A stretch of 64,000 bases of DNA from a bacterium. GTDB taxonomy: Bacteria > Chloroflexota > Anaerolineae > Caldilineales > Caldilineaceae. Position 1 is the stretch's first letter, and each line of letters begins with the position of its first letter. Below the pieces are notes generated by a model. It searched no databases, was not told the origin of the DNA, and saw nothing but the letters and a program-made list of their open reading frames with translations. Location: contig WGMT01000003.1 in assembly GCA_016124945.1 (NCBI GenBank), positions 62,001 to 126,000 on the forward strand, given 5' to 3'. The translations under genes and the position numbers were made by a program. Below, in pieces: positions 26,357-35,380 of the stretch.

Positions 26357-27238
26357 ATGCCCCGCGTCTACATTACACCGCCATCCTACGCCATTCAGAA
26401 CCCAGCCGAGCGCGCCAGGACGTTGAAAAAGGCACAGAGTTGGGCCGATGCCTTCGGCTGGGAGGTGACGGTTTCGCCGCTGCTCAAGCGCTACCACCAA
26501 TCGGGTGTCTGGCTCCCCGCCGAGGACCGCGCCGCCGACCTGGCCACAGCACTGGCCTATGACATCGTTTGGGCCTTCCGCGGTGGCTACAGCGCGGTGC
26601 AGTTGGTGCCCTATCTGCTGGAAATGAAGACGGAAAACCGTCCACTGCTCATCGGCTACAGCGACATTACCGTGTTGCACGCCTGCTGGCATGTACAAGG
26701 TTGGGGGCCGACGCTCTACGGCACACTGGCCGAGAGCCTGACCGAAACTCGACAGGGCGAAAGCCTGGCCGCCTACCTGCGTGGAGAATCGTTCAGCGTG
26801 TCGAATCGGACGGAAGCGGCGGCGCGTGTGTTGCGTCCTGGCGCGGTGAAAGCGCCGATCTTCGCCGCCTGCCTCGTGGTGTTGGCCGGGCTGTGCGGCA
26901 CACCCGCCTTCCCTGATCTGCGTGGCAAAATCCTCGCCATTGAAGACGTGGATGAGCGCCCCTACGCCGTCGATTTTGCGTTGACGCAGATGCACCTGGC
27001 CGGCAAACTCGACGGTGTCGTCGGCCTCATGGCAGGCTCCTTCCACCACACCCCACCCTACGACTACGGCGGCCCCACCGTCGACGAGATCCTGGCCAAA
27101 TGGGGTGAGATCCTCAATGTGCCCACCGTGGCCCGCATCCCCTTCGGCCATATGGACGATCCTTTGGTCCTGGCAACGGGGACGGAGGTTGAGTTTGAGG
27201 CGGATGTGAATGGGGATTGGCGGGTAAGGTGGGGCTAG
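26357..27238 (+). CDS. S66 family LD-carboxypeptidase / MccF-like serine peptidase
   Basis: S66 peptidase, 293 residues; members cleave L,D-peptide bonds of peptidoglycan fragments (LdcA) or amide bonds of microcin C-type compounds (MccF). The nucleophile Ser lies in LLIGYSDITVLHACW, the Glu in LAIEDVDERPYAVD and the His in PFGHMDDPLVLATG, so the Ser-Glu-His triad is complete. No signal peptide, so cytoplasmic murein recycling or self-immunity are the options. AGGAG precedes the ATG. Its stop codon abuts the heptamer foldback that fills the gap to typA. Confidence 0.9.
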   Translation: MPRVYITPPSYAIQNPAERARTLKKAQSWADAFGWEVTVSPLLKRYHQSGVWLPAEDRAADLATALAYDIVWAFRGGYSAVQLVPYLLEMKTENRPLLIGYSDITVLHACWHVQGWGPTLYGTLAESLTETRQGESLAAYLRGESFSVSNRTEAAARVLRPGAVKAPIFAACLVVLAGLCGTPAFPDLRGKILAIEDVDERPYAVDFALTQMHLAGKLDGVVGLMAGSFHHTPPYDYGGPTVDEILAKWGEILNVPTVARIPFGHMDDPLVLATGTEVEFEADVNGDWRVRWG

Positions 27239-27377
27239 ATGACTGGGGACCCGACCGCTGCGGTCGGCGGGGACTGGGAGCATGGTAGAGCATCGGGTCC
27301 ACTGTACAAAAAACTGGCGACTGCATGGAGGCCATCCTCCACCCAGTCGCCAGTCCCTAATCCCCAGTCCCCAGTCG
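27239..27377. repeat. heptamer foldback filling a convergent gap, with embedded palindrome
   Basis: The left arm has GACTGGG units interrupted by the palindrome CCGACCGCTGCGGTCGG (27251-27267), the complement of the one inside the glycosyltransferase gene. An inner pair ACTGGCGACTG (27313-27323)/CAGTCGCCAGT (27344-27354) and the right arm of AGTCCCC/AATCCCC units (to 27377) complete it. Its two ends touch the stop codons of both convergent genes. Confidence 0.85.
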
Positions 27378-29231
27378 CTACGCCAACACAGCCTTCGCCC
27401 GCTTCACTTCGCGGTCGCGCACATTTTTGTCCAGAATACGCTTGCGGATGCGCAGGCTCTGCGGGGTGACTTCAAGCAGTTCGTCGTCGGCGAGGTATTC
27501 GATGCACTCGTCGAGGCTCATTTCACGCGGCGGTGACAGTTGATCCTCCACGCCGTAGTAGACGGTGTGGACGGCGGTCAGTGTCTTGGTCTTGCTGACG
27601 TTGACTTCCAGATCACCGATGCGCTGGTGTTCGCCCACCACCATCCCGGCGTAGACGTCGACACCCGGCCCGATAAAGAGAACGCCACGGGGTTCGGCGT
27701 TTTTTAGCCCGTACACGCTGGAGACGCCCGTTTCCCAGGCGATTAGCGAACCACGCGAGCGGGTGGCAATCGGCCCGGCAATTGGCCCGTATCCGTGGAA
27801 GATCGTGCTCATGATGCCACGTCCCTTGGTGGCCGTGAGAAATTGATAACGGAAGCCCAGCAGCCCACGGGTTGGCACGATGTACTGCATCTCCACTGAA
27901 TCGTTGTTGGCTTCGCCCATGCGCAGCATCTCGCCACGGCGCACGCCCAGCATCTCGATCACCGTGCCCACTGCGTCCGGCGGTACCTCGATGTGCACCT
28001 CTTCATAGGGTTCCAACTGCGTGCCGTCGTCCTCGGTATGCAGGATCACCTCGGGCCGTGACACGTGGAACTCGTAGCCTTCACGGCGCATGGTCTCGAT
28101 GAGGATGGCCAGATGCAGCTCACCACGCCCAGCCACCAGGAAGGTGTCGGCGCTGTCGGTGTCGTTGACGCGCAACGCCACATTATGCTTCAGTTCCTCG
28201 AAAAGACGGCCGCGCAGGCGTGTGGATGTGCGCCACTTCCCCTCGCGACCGGCGAAAGGCGACGAGTTGACGCCAAAGGTCATGCGCACCGTGGGATCTT
28301 CGACCTTGATCACCGGCAACGCCACTGGGTTTTCAGGATCGGCCAGCGTTTCGCCGATGGAGATCATTTCTAACCCGGCCACAGCTACGATTTCACCTGC
28401 GTCGGCCGATTCCACTTCTACACGATCGAGGCCGTCGTTCACAAAGAGATAACGAACATTCTCAGAGAGCACTTCATTTGCCGCAGTGACGCGGGCAACG
28501 GGCTGCCGTGCATGAATACGCCCGGCAAAGACACGTCCTAGCGCGGTGAGGCCACGGTATTGATCGTAATCCAGGCTGGTGATCAGCATCTGCAATGGTG
28601 CGTCTGCATCCACCTTGGGGCAGGGGACCTCGCGCAGAATCACGTTAAAGAGCGGCTGTAGATCATCGTCCAGATCGGGCGTCAACCCGGCCTTTCCTGT
28701 GGTGGCTACAGTATAGACGACAGGGAAAGCCGCTTGTTCGTCGGTGGCGCCCAATTCGATGAAGAGATCAAAAGTCTCGTTGAGCACGCGGTCGGTGTCC
28801 GCATCTTTGCGGTCGACCTTATTGATGACGACAACGGCGCGGTGTCCTAGCGCGAGGGCTTTGCGCAGCACGAAACGTGTCTGCGGCATGGGGCCTTCGG
28901 CGGCGTCTACGAGTAGCAGCACACCATCCACCATATTGAGGACACGCTCCACCTCGCCGCCGAAATCGGCGTGGCCGGGGGTGTCGACAATATTGATTTT
29001 GACTTCCTGATCGGTTTGGGGATCCTTGATGTGGATCGCCGTGTTCTTGGCCAGGATCGTGATGCCACGCTCGCGTTCGAGATCGTTGGAATCCATCACC
29101 CGTTCTGCTACCTGCTGATTCGTTCGAAAGACGTGCGCCTGCCGCAGCAGTCCATCCACCAGGGTCGTCTTGCCATGATCAACGTGTGCGATGATGGCTA
29201 CATTGCGTAAATCTGTTCTTTCCTTGAGCAT
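27378..29231 (-). CDS. typA: translational GTPase TypA/BipA
   Basis: Ribosome-binding GTPase of the EF-G group involved in stress adaptation and 50S assembly. G1 motif [15 protein letters not shown] at the N-terminus, G2/G3 [10 protein letters not shown] and [18 protein letters not shown]4 [12 protein letters not shown]. Domains II, III, V and the BipA-specific C-terminal domain follow ([19 protein letters not shown]). The ATG at 29231 ([12 protein letters not shown]) is chosen because GGGA lies 6 nt upstream; an ATG at 29243 is the alternative. A short terminator-like hairpin with a T7 tract ends directly before these starts, so expression may be attenuated. Confidence 0.95.
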   Translation of the reverse strand: MLKERTDLRNVAIIAHVDHGKTTLVDGLLRQAHVFRTNQQVAERVMDSNDLERERGITILAKNTAIHIKDPQTDQEVKINIVDTPGHADFGGEVERVLNMVDGVLLLVDAAEGPMPQTRFVLRKALALGHRAVVVINKVDRKDADTDRVLNETFDLFIELGATDEQAAFPVVYTVATTGKAGLTPDLDDDLQPLFNVILREVPCPKVDADAPLQMLITSLDYDQYRGLTALGRVFAGRIHARQPVARVTAANEVLSENVRYLFVNDGLDRVEVESADAGEIVAVAGLEMISIGETLADPENPVALPVIKVEDPTVRMTFGVNSSPFAGREGKWRTSTRLRGRLFEELKHNVALRVNDTDSADTFLVAGRGELHLAILIETMRREGYEFHVSRPEVILHTEDDGTQLEPYEEVHIEVPPDAVGTVIEMLGVRRGEMLRMGEANNDSVEMQYIVPTRGLLGFRYQFLTATKGRGIMSTIFHGYGPIAGPIATRSRGSLIAWETGVSSVYGLKNAEPRGVLFIGPGVDVYAGMVVGEHQRIGDLEVNVSKTKTLTAVHTVYYGVEDQLSPPREMSLDECIEYLADDELLEVTPQSLRIRKRILDKNVRDREVKRAKAVLA

Positions 29232-29243
29232 ATCGATTCCCAT

Positions 29244-29263
29244 AAAAAAACGGCCCGGGGCCG
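29244..29263 (-). terminator. short GC hairpin plus T7 tract just before typA
   Basis: On the minus strand CGGCCCCGGGCCG (5-bp stem, 3-nt loop) is followed by seven T residues and, within 13-20 nt, the typA start. It may end the upstream TPR transcript, but any typA promoter in the 90-bp gap would also have to read through it. Confidence 0.65.
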
Positions 29264-29349
29264 CGGAAGACACAATTTGTCTCCACCATCATACCGCGCG
29301 GAGAGGCGGATTGCGAAAACGAGGAGCGTGAAGATTGAGCATATCCCAA

Positions 29350-30513
29350 CTAATCACACCTAGCCGCTCGCCCCAGTCGTGCTTCCATCTCGTTTAGCGC
29401 CTGTTGTAGTGCGCTGCGCTCGTTGTCACCGGCGACGGGTTCGGCCAGTGCAGCCTGGTAAGCGCAGGCTGCCGCTTCCCATTCAGCCTGACTGCGCTGT
29501 AAGTCGCCCAGTAGGCGCAGCAGAGTACGTCGATTGGGCGCTGTCTGCGCGACGGGGCTGTCTAAACCTGCCTGCACGGCGGCGATAGACCATTGGGGGC
29601 GGCTGTTGCGGTAGAGCGCGGCCAGGCGGGTGTACGGCTCGATCTGGTCGGGTTGGAGTTGGCGGGCGGCGTCAAAGGCGTCTTGGGCGGTAGAGGCACG
29701 TTCTGGCACATTTGCGGCCAGGCCGCCGGCCTCCAGCCACAGCCGATAACGCACCGGCACGGTGAGGTTGGTGTCGGCGGCTTGCGCCTGGAGCAGGGCC
29801 AGGGCGTCGTCCAGATCTCCATTCTGGGCCAACAAGCGCGCCGTTGCAGACGCCCCCTGGCGACTCTGGTTGGGATCCCAGCGGTCGGCGGCGGCGTAGG
29901 CAGCCAGAGCGGTGTCCACATCAGTCAGGCCGACGGCGTCGCCCAGGCTGCGGTAGGCGGAGGCAGTGCGTGCCGGTAGCCGCCGATCGAGATTGGCGGT
30001 GCTGCTGTCACCGATCCAGCTTTCCAGGCAGGCGAGCAAGGCAGCCACATTGTCCCAGTGGGCGGCCGACACACTCTCGTTGAGCAGTTGCAGTGGATCC
30101 CCCCATGCGTCCCAGCGTTGCCATAGGGTGCAGGCGGTTTCAACATCGCCCATCGTCCAAGATTGGCGCGCCGTCCACTGATCAGTAAATTCGTGGGGGG
30201 TGCAGTCGATGGGGTGTGGGGCGAGTTGCGGGAAGTCGGCCAGCCAGGGCAGGAAGGCGCAGGGATCTTCAAGCGCTGATCCCAATGGCGAAGACGGCTC
30301 ATTGAGGAGAGAAGTCCTCATCTGAAGTGGCGACTCGTCCTCCGTTGTGTCCGCGGCATTTGCCGTCGTCTCGCTCCACATTGCCAGCCGCTGGCTGTGG
30401 GCGCGTTTCACCTCCAGGGCATCCAAATTGTGACGCACCAACGATGCGCCCAGGATCCCCAGGGCCACCAATACCAACAGAGCAAAGCTGAACGCGGCGA
30501 CACGCGCCATCAT
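29350..30513 (-). CDS. membrane-anchored tetratricopeptide-repeat protein
   Basis: 387 residues with one N-terminal membrane segment (FSFALLVLVALGILGASLV) followed by a TPR solenoid. Repeats are recognisable around AWTMGDVETACTLWQRW, SYRSLGDAVGLTDVDTALAAYAAAD, AQNGDLDDALALLQAQAAD and ERSQAEWEAAACAYQAAL-like segments near the end. The start is the ATG at 30513 that overlaps the phosphatase stop by 1 nt, with GGAGG just upstream, so it is coupled to the phosphatase. It probably scaffolds an envelope polysaccharide machine, inferred from neighbours only. Confidence 0.75.
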   Translation of the reverse strand: MMARVAAFSFALLVLVALGILGASLVRHNLDALEVKRAHSQRLAMWSETTANAADTTEDESPLQMRTSLLNEPSSPLGSALEDPCAFLPWLADFPQLAPHPIDCTPHEFTDQWTARQSWTMGDVETACTLWQRWDAWGDPLQLLNESVSAAHWDNVAALLACLESWIGDSSTANLDRRLPARTASAYRSLGDAVGLTDVDTALAAYAAADRWDPNQSRQGASATARLLAQNGDLDDALALLQAQAADTNLTVPVRYRLWLEAGGLAANVPERASTAQDAFDAARQLQPDQIEPYTRLAALYRNSRPQWSIAAVQAGLDSPVAQTAPNRRTLLRLLGDLQRSQAEWEAAACAYQAALAEPVAGDNERSALQQALNEMEARLGRAARCD

Positions 30514-31040
30514 CAGCCCTCCGCCTTTGCACTGCCGCCCACTTTCCCCTGCCCATCGCCGCCTTCCACCTTGGCCCTTCGGTCGTGGATCCACGCAGTC
30601 AGCCGCGGCATGCCCTCTTCGATCAGCCGTTGCAGGTCACGGCGCAGGGCGCGGAAATCGGCCAGGTCACCACGTACCGGATCGAGGACGTCGTAGCGTA
30701 AGCCGCCCAGTTCGCTGAAGAGGCGCAACGTTGCGGCCTGCGCAGGCCATTCCAGGCGCAACGCCTCTAGCTGGCCCCGCTCCATACAGAGCACCAGATC
30801 GGTGTCGGCCAGCATGGGGCCGTCGACGCGCCGGGCGCGGTGACGGCTGAGATCAAGATCCCACTCGGCGGCCACAGCCTGTGTCCGTGAGTCGGCGGCG
30901 CGTCCGTCTTCGGCCCAGGTACCTGCCGATAAGACGGACCAATCGGCCAGGTCTGCTTCGGTCAATGCGCGGTGTAGCAGCACCTCAGCCAGAGGAGAAC
31001 GACATTGATTTGCAGTGCAGATGAGGAGGATGGAGGGCAT
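30513..31040 (-). CDS. low-molecular-weight protein tyrosine phosphatase
   Basis: LMW-PTP of about 175 residues, expected to dephosphorylate the tyrosine autokinase encoded just upstream (Wzb/Wzc-type pair). P-loop C-x5-R is present as CTANQCRS at residues 8-15, and the general acid Asp in DVLDPVRGD. The Arg of the P-loop is followed by the usual Ser. The tail after residue 155 is low-complexity and specific to this protein. Lies 32 bp downstream of the kinase and overlaps the TPR gene by 1 nt, forming one operon. Confidence 0.92.
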   Translation of the reverse strand: MPSILLICTANQCRSPLAEVLLHRALTEADLADWSVLSAGTWAEDGRAADSRTQAVAAEWDLDLSRHRARRVDGPMLADTDLVLCMERGQLEALRLEWPAQAATLRLFSELGGLRYDVLDPVRGDLADFRALRRDLQRLIEEGMPRLTAWIHDRRAKVEGGDGQGKVGGSAKAEG

Positions 31041-31072
31041 GGTTGGTTTGAGAAGGTGACCTTGTCACCTTG

Positions 31073-32773
31073 TCACTTCTTTCCCGCATAATAGTAATCA
31101 CTGTGGCTGTAGGCGTAGCCACGCGCCGATTTTGAGACGCGATTGAGCACGACGCCCATGAGGCGGATGTTGACTTGGGCCAGGGCGGCGGCGGCGCGGG
31201 CAACGGCGGTGCGGCCGGTGCTTTCGCCGTCAATCGTCATGACCACGCCTTGCACCAGCCGCCCCAGAATTTGAGCGTCGGTAACGGCGAGCAGTGGGGG
31301 CGCATCAATGAGCACCATGTCGGCATCGCCTGCGATCTGGCTGAGGAGATGTTGCATGCGTTGTGAGCCCAACAGTTCCGCCGGGTTGGGGGGCACCACA
31401 CCGCTGGTGAGCAAATAGAGGTTGGGCACGCTGGTCGGGCGTACAAAGGCGCCTGCCCAACTCTCAGGCTGGAGCAGGGCATCGGTGAGGCCTGGGCTCT
31501 GGCTCAGTTCAAAGACCTTGTGCTGCATTGGACGGCGCAGGTCTCCGTCTATCAGCACGGTGCGCAGCCCTGCCTGGGCCATCGTCACCGCTAGATTGGC
31601 GACGGTGGTGGTTTTGCCTTCGCCGGGGTTGGCGCTGGTCATCAACAGGATGCGCAGCCCCGTATCTACGTTAGAGAATTGTAAATTGGTGCGCACGCCG
31701 CGGTAGGCTTCAGAGATGGGGTGGCGCGGCTCGCGCTCGGTAATCAACTGTTTACGCGAATATTCCTTGGTGCTGACATCGGGGATGCGTGGCACCGCGC
31801 CCAGCCAGGCGGCGTCCATCACCTTTTCCAGGTCACTGGGCGAATGGATGCGGTCGTCCAAATATTCCAACAAAAAGACGACGCCCATTGCCAGCATGGC
31901 GCCCACAATCGCCGCCAGCAGTGTATTGGTCATGGTGCGTGGGCGGATCGGGGTTTCGGGCACTTCAGCCGGCTCAACCACCGTTATGTTGTCCATAGAT
32001 TGGGCTTCGACCAAGCGCAGTTGTTCGTAGCTCTGGAGCAGATTGGTGTAGCTGGCCTGAAACTGGGTGAGCGCATTCTGTAATTGTTGCCGTTCTTGTT
32101 CTTCTAGGGCAGTCTGTGGCACATCCAACCGTGCCAGCGCTGCTTCGGTAGCGGCGATGTCCTGGTCGAGGGTCTCTAGTTGGGTGAGCAGGTTGTTTTT
32201 CGAGCCAGCAAAGCGCGCCGATTGGATCGACTGAATCTCGGCAATGAAGACAGGGGGTAGCGTGTTGGCTACCGCCGTCACCAGTTCAGGGGAAATGCCC
32301 TCCACGCTAATGCGTATGAGTTGGGTGTCGCGTACGGGCGTCACCGAAAGGTTGGTCACTGCGCCGTTGTCGAAGATGTTGGGGTTTTGCCCCAGTTGAG
32401 TGGCAACCCGCGCCAGGATGGGGCGACGGGTGAGTAGTTCAGCATAGGTACGTGAGACCCGTTCGCTGGTGAGGAGATCTTGGTAGTTGGCGGCGCCGGG
32501 GGTGCGTGCTTCGTTGATCAACAGTGTGCTGGTTGCCTGGTAGATGGGCGCCGAGAGGCGGCTGGCTACGTAGGCGGCTACGCCCCCCAATAGGGCGCAG
32601 AGCACGATCAGCCATGCCCATTGCATGATCAAGCGGGCATAGACCACCAGTTCGTTCTCCTGTATCTGTGGTCGGAACAGGGCAGGGGCCACAGCACCGG
32701 ACGGCGGCGCACCGTTGTTGTGTATAGGCGTCGGCGGAGACGCAGCCACTGCCTGATCAATCGGCTTCTGCAT
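31073..32773 (-). CDS. polysaccharide tyrosine autokinase (Wzc/CpsCD-type BY-kinase)
   Basis: Fused Wzz chain-length domain and BY-kinase, 566 residues. Membrane segments at about 52-70 and 284-303 flank an extracytoplasmic coiled-coil region. Cytoplasmic kinase: Walker A ANPGEGKTTTV (384-390), Walker A' LIDGDLRRP (407-415), Walker B MVLIDAPPLL. The C-terminus is Tyr-rich (YAYSHSDYYY), the cluster that is autophosphorylated. It steers chain length and export of a surface polysaccharide. Its ATG overlaps the stop of the preceding gene (TAATG). Confidence 0.95.
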   Translation of the reverse strand: MQKPIDQAVAASPPTPIHNNGAPPSGAVAPALFRPQIQENELVVYARLIMQWAWLIVLCALLGGVAAYVASRLSAPIYQATSTLLINEARTPGAANYQDLLTSERVSRTYAELLTRRPILARVATQLGQNPNIFDNGAVTNLSVTPVRDTQLIRISVEGISPELVTAVANTLPPVFIAEIQSIQSARFAGSKNNLLTQLETLDQDIAATEAALARLDVPQTALEEQERQQLQNALTQFQASYTNLLQSYEQLRLVEAQSMDNITVVEPAEVPETPIRPRTMTNTLLAAIVGAMLAMGVVFLLEYLDDRIHSPSDLEKVMDAAWLGAVPRIPDVSTKEYSRKQLITEREPRHPISEAYRGVRTNLQFSNVDTGLRILLMTSANPGEGKTTTVANLAVTMAQAGLRTVLIDGDLRRPMQHKVFELSQSPGLTDALLQPESWAGAFVRPTSVPNLYLLTSGVVPPNPAELLGSQRMQHLLSQIAGDADMVLIDAPPLLAVTDAQILGRLVQGVVMTIDGESTGRTAVARAAAALAQVNIRLMGVVLNRVSKSARGYAYSHSDYYYAGKK

Positions 32774-35091
32774 TAGTTTTCTTCCTCTTCTGCTATCGGC
32801 AAAGACTCAACATTTCCCAACCAGCGCAGTTCGTCGCGCACCACCCATCCTTGTAACGCGCCGCCGTCTATGGGCTGCACCAACACCCAGGCGCTATCGG
32901 CTGTACGCGCCACCCCACGCCAGCGAGTGACGTTGGTTAGCGCAGCGCCGGCATCATTCCTTGGCGCAGAGCGTAGAAGCACGTCTGTCCCTGTGGCAAG
33001 GACAAGTGTAAGCTCAGATGTGGATGTCTCCGTCGGCGTAGGCGCCACGGTGGGGACGGCTGTCTCCGTGGGTGTGGACGTCTCCGTCGGTGTGGACGTC
33101 TCCGTCGGTGTGGACGTCTCCGTCGGTGTGGACGTCTCCGTCGGTGTGGCTGTTCCCGTGGGTGTGGCTGTTCCCGTGGGTGTGGCTGTTCCCGTGGGTG
33201 TGGCTGTTCCCGTGGGTGTAGCTGTTCCCGTGGGTGTGGCTGTTCCCGTGGGTGTAGCTGTTCCCGTGGGTGTGGCTGTTCCCGTGGGTGTGGCTGTTCC
33301 CGTGGGTGTGGCTGTTCCCGTGGGTGTGGCTGTTCCCGTGGGTGTAGCTGTTCCCGTGGGTGTAGCTGTTCCCGTGGGTGTAGCTGTTCCCGTGGGTGTA
33401 GCTGTTCCCGTGGGTGTAGCTGTTCCCGTGGGTGTAGCTGTTCCCGTGGGTGTGGACGTCTCAGTTGGGCTGGCTGACTCCGTTGGTGTGGGGGATGTTG
33501 GCACTGTGGCTGATTCTGCGCTGTCGGCGGACTGCACAGTCGGCTCCGATATATCCGCGGCGGGGTCAAAGACGACGGGGGCACCAATCTGAATCACCGC
33601 ATTGGCCAGTGTCATCGTCTGCGTCGCCGTGATTTCGTCCAGCCCGATTAGGGGCGCCGGCTGGGCCACAGCCAACACGGTTAAATGCTGTGTTGGGCTG
33701 ATGGCGTCGTTGCTTTCAATCGTCAGGAGCGTACCCACGCTTTCCATGGCCTCGGGGCGATAGGTCACCTCTACCTGGGCACTGCCAAAAACAGGAATGG
33801 TGAGTTGCGCCGGCGTGATCTCGAATCCTGGGTGATCTAACGTCAACGCGGTCACCGTCAGATCTGTGGAGCCTTGATTGTGGATGCGGAAGCGCTCTAC
33901 GCCCTCGTAGCCCACGAAGACGGTCTCAAAATCCAGTTGGTCAGGATCAAGGGCTGCCAGCGCTTCGCCCGTCACCTGTAGAGAGAGGGGGACCCGCAAC
34001 TGGGGTTGGGCAGGTGCGTTGCTGTGGATGAAAATTTGCGCTGTATGGGTGCCGCTGATGAAAGCGCTCACATCGATCTCGGCGGTGAGGGGCTGGGTAC
34101 CACCGGCGGGGATTTCTCCTGATGTTGGTTCAATAAAGACCCAGGTGATGCCCGCCCAACGGATGGCATTGCGCACCAGGTCGGGAGAGACGGCATACCA
34201 GGCCGCCAGATTTCCCCCCATAAGCACGTTGCGCCCAGCGTGATCGTAGGCGAGGACATAGCCCCGTTCAGTTTCGGTACGGTCGGTTTCGTTACGGTCG
34301 GTTTGGGGGCCATCGTCGGCCACAATTTGGGCGCCATCGGCGGCAAACGAAACGATGCCGCCTTCAGGCAATTTCAGATCGTTCACAGCAGTTGCAATGG
34401 GGTGATTGGGTTGTGTGCGCAGCACCGACTGTGTTTCAGGGTTGCGCTGGTCGGCGGCGGTGCTCTGCGCCGCGGTGACGCCGAAGATGGTCGCCAGACG
34501 GGTGGCGCTTTCGGCAGGCAGGCTGAAGCCGCCGATGCCCATCACCAGCGACCGTCCTGTGTCGGCATAAGCGGCGAGTGCTTCCGCTTCTACTGCTGTA
34601 ATACCGTTGCCCGTTTCGGTCACCAGGATCATGTCAAAGGGATCGAGGCTACTTGTAAACCAGCCGTCGCCCAGGTCGACAAAACGAAAACGTTCGGCCA
34701 GCGTTGTATCAGCACGCAGCAATTCTTGAAGCCGGAACGAGTTGACGCCAACAACCCCCACACGGACAGGGCCGATACGACCCGCCGGGTGACGGCCGAC
34801 GCCAACCATGCGCCAGCTCAAGTCGCTCTGGCCACGGTTGGCCAGCGCCAATAGAGCGTCTCCTGTCGGCTGCGGTTCCACAAAGATCAGGTCGAGATCA
34901 ACGAGATCAACCGGATCATTGTCAACCGGGGAAACGTTCACCACCGGCAGGTTGGCATAGTCGGCCGCGTTTGGCGCACCACCCCCACCGCCGTTTAGGG
35001 CAATGCCCAATCCGCCGGCCAGAGTGATGAGCAGGAGCACGGTGATGATGAAGATGCGGGTTTGAAATGGCGAAAGGTTATAGATGGACAT
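32773..35091 (-). CDS. membrane-anchored surface protein with Ig-like domains, TPTGTA repeat linker and C-terminal SH3b domain
   Basis: 772 residues, no named family. One N-terminal membrane segment (about residues 10-30). Then a domain around GPVRVGVVGVNSFRLQELL..DMILVTETGNGI that resembles a glutamine-amidotransferase-like/DUF4350-like fold, two ASH/Ig-like domains (LDFETVFVGYEGVERFRIHN, FGSAQVEVTYRPEA), a long TPTGTA linker and a C-terminal SH3b domain (VLLRSAPRNDAGAALTNVT..WVLVQPIDG). It probably spans or touches the wall. First gene of the kinase-phosphatase-TPR operon, so a role in surface polysaccharide assembly is inferred. Confidence 0.72.
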   Translation of the reverse strand: MSIYNLSPFQTRIFIITVLLLITLAGGLGIALNGGGGGAPNAADYANLPVVNVSPVDNDPVDLVDLDLIFVEPQPTGDALLALANRGQSDLSWRMVGVGRHPAGRIGPVRVGVVGVNSFRLQELLRADTTLAERFRFVDLGDGWFTSSLDPFDMILVTETGNGITAVEAEALAAYADTGRSLVMGIGGFSLPAESATRLATIFGVTAAQSTAADQRNPETQSVLRTQPNHPIATAVNDLKLPEGGIVSFAADGAQIVADDGPQTDRNETDRTETERGYVLAYDHAGRNVLMGGNLAAWYAVSPDLVRNAIRWAGITWVFIEPTSGEIPAGGTQPLTAEIDVSAFISGTHTAQIFIHSNAPAQPQLRVPLSLQVTGEALAALDPDQLDFETVFVGYEGVERFRIHNQGSTDLTVTALTLDHPGFEITPAQLTIPVFGSAQVEVTYRPEAMESVGTLLTIESNDAISPTQHLTVLAVAQPAPLIGLDEITATQTMTLANAVIQIGAPVVFDPAADISEPTVQSADSAESATVPTSPTPTESASPTETSTPTGTATPTGTATPTGTATPTGTATPTGTATPTGTATPTGTATPTGTATPTGTATPTGTATPTGTATPTGTATPTGTATPTGTATPTGTATPTGTATPTGTATPTETSTPTETSTPTETSTPTETSTPTETAVPTVAPTPTETSTSELTLVLATGTDVLLRSAPRNDAGAALTNVTRWRGVARTADSAWVLVQPIDGGALQGWVVRDELRWLGNVESLPIAEEEEN
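33137..33454. repeat. 18-bp coding minisatellite, 17 units of TPTGTA
   Basis: Seventeen 18-bp units encoding TPTGTA on the minus strand, differing mainly by one synonymous G/A. They are followed on the 5' plus-strand side by TPTETS units. Such arrays expand and contract by slippage, so linker length may vary between strains. Confidence 0.95.
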
Positions 35092-35380
35092 GCGGTGAGT
35101 TTTGCGTATAGCTCGCGTCTTCTATGGGGATATAGACCAACCCGGGCACACATCCCATACGTAAGGTGATCAATGTGTGCGGCTGCGAGGGCGGAATTTT
35201 GCTGACATATTGAGGCAGCATATCACATCTACCCACGCCATTCAACATAGAACTTTTATTGTAGCTGACATTCTGTTTACTTAGTACCATGTTGGCATAC
35301 GCAAACTAAGGATGACTGACGACAAGTATAAGTGTCTCTTGCGTTTGGTTTAAATTACTTTCGATTGGAGCCATAATTTC

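Noticed and set aside
26342..27283. 313-codon frame antisense to the S66 peptidase gene
   Set aside because: The plus strand encodes a complete Ser-Glu-His peptidase; the antisense frame is low in recognisable structure.
32870..33592. Plus-strand open frame encoding a long Val-Gly-Val-Ala-Val-Pro repeat, elastin-like
   Set aside because: It is the antisense of the TPTGTA repeat; it has no ribosome site, and the minus strand gene has coherent domains on both sides.
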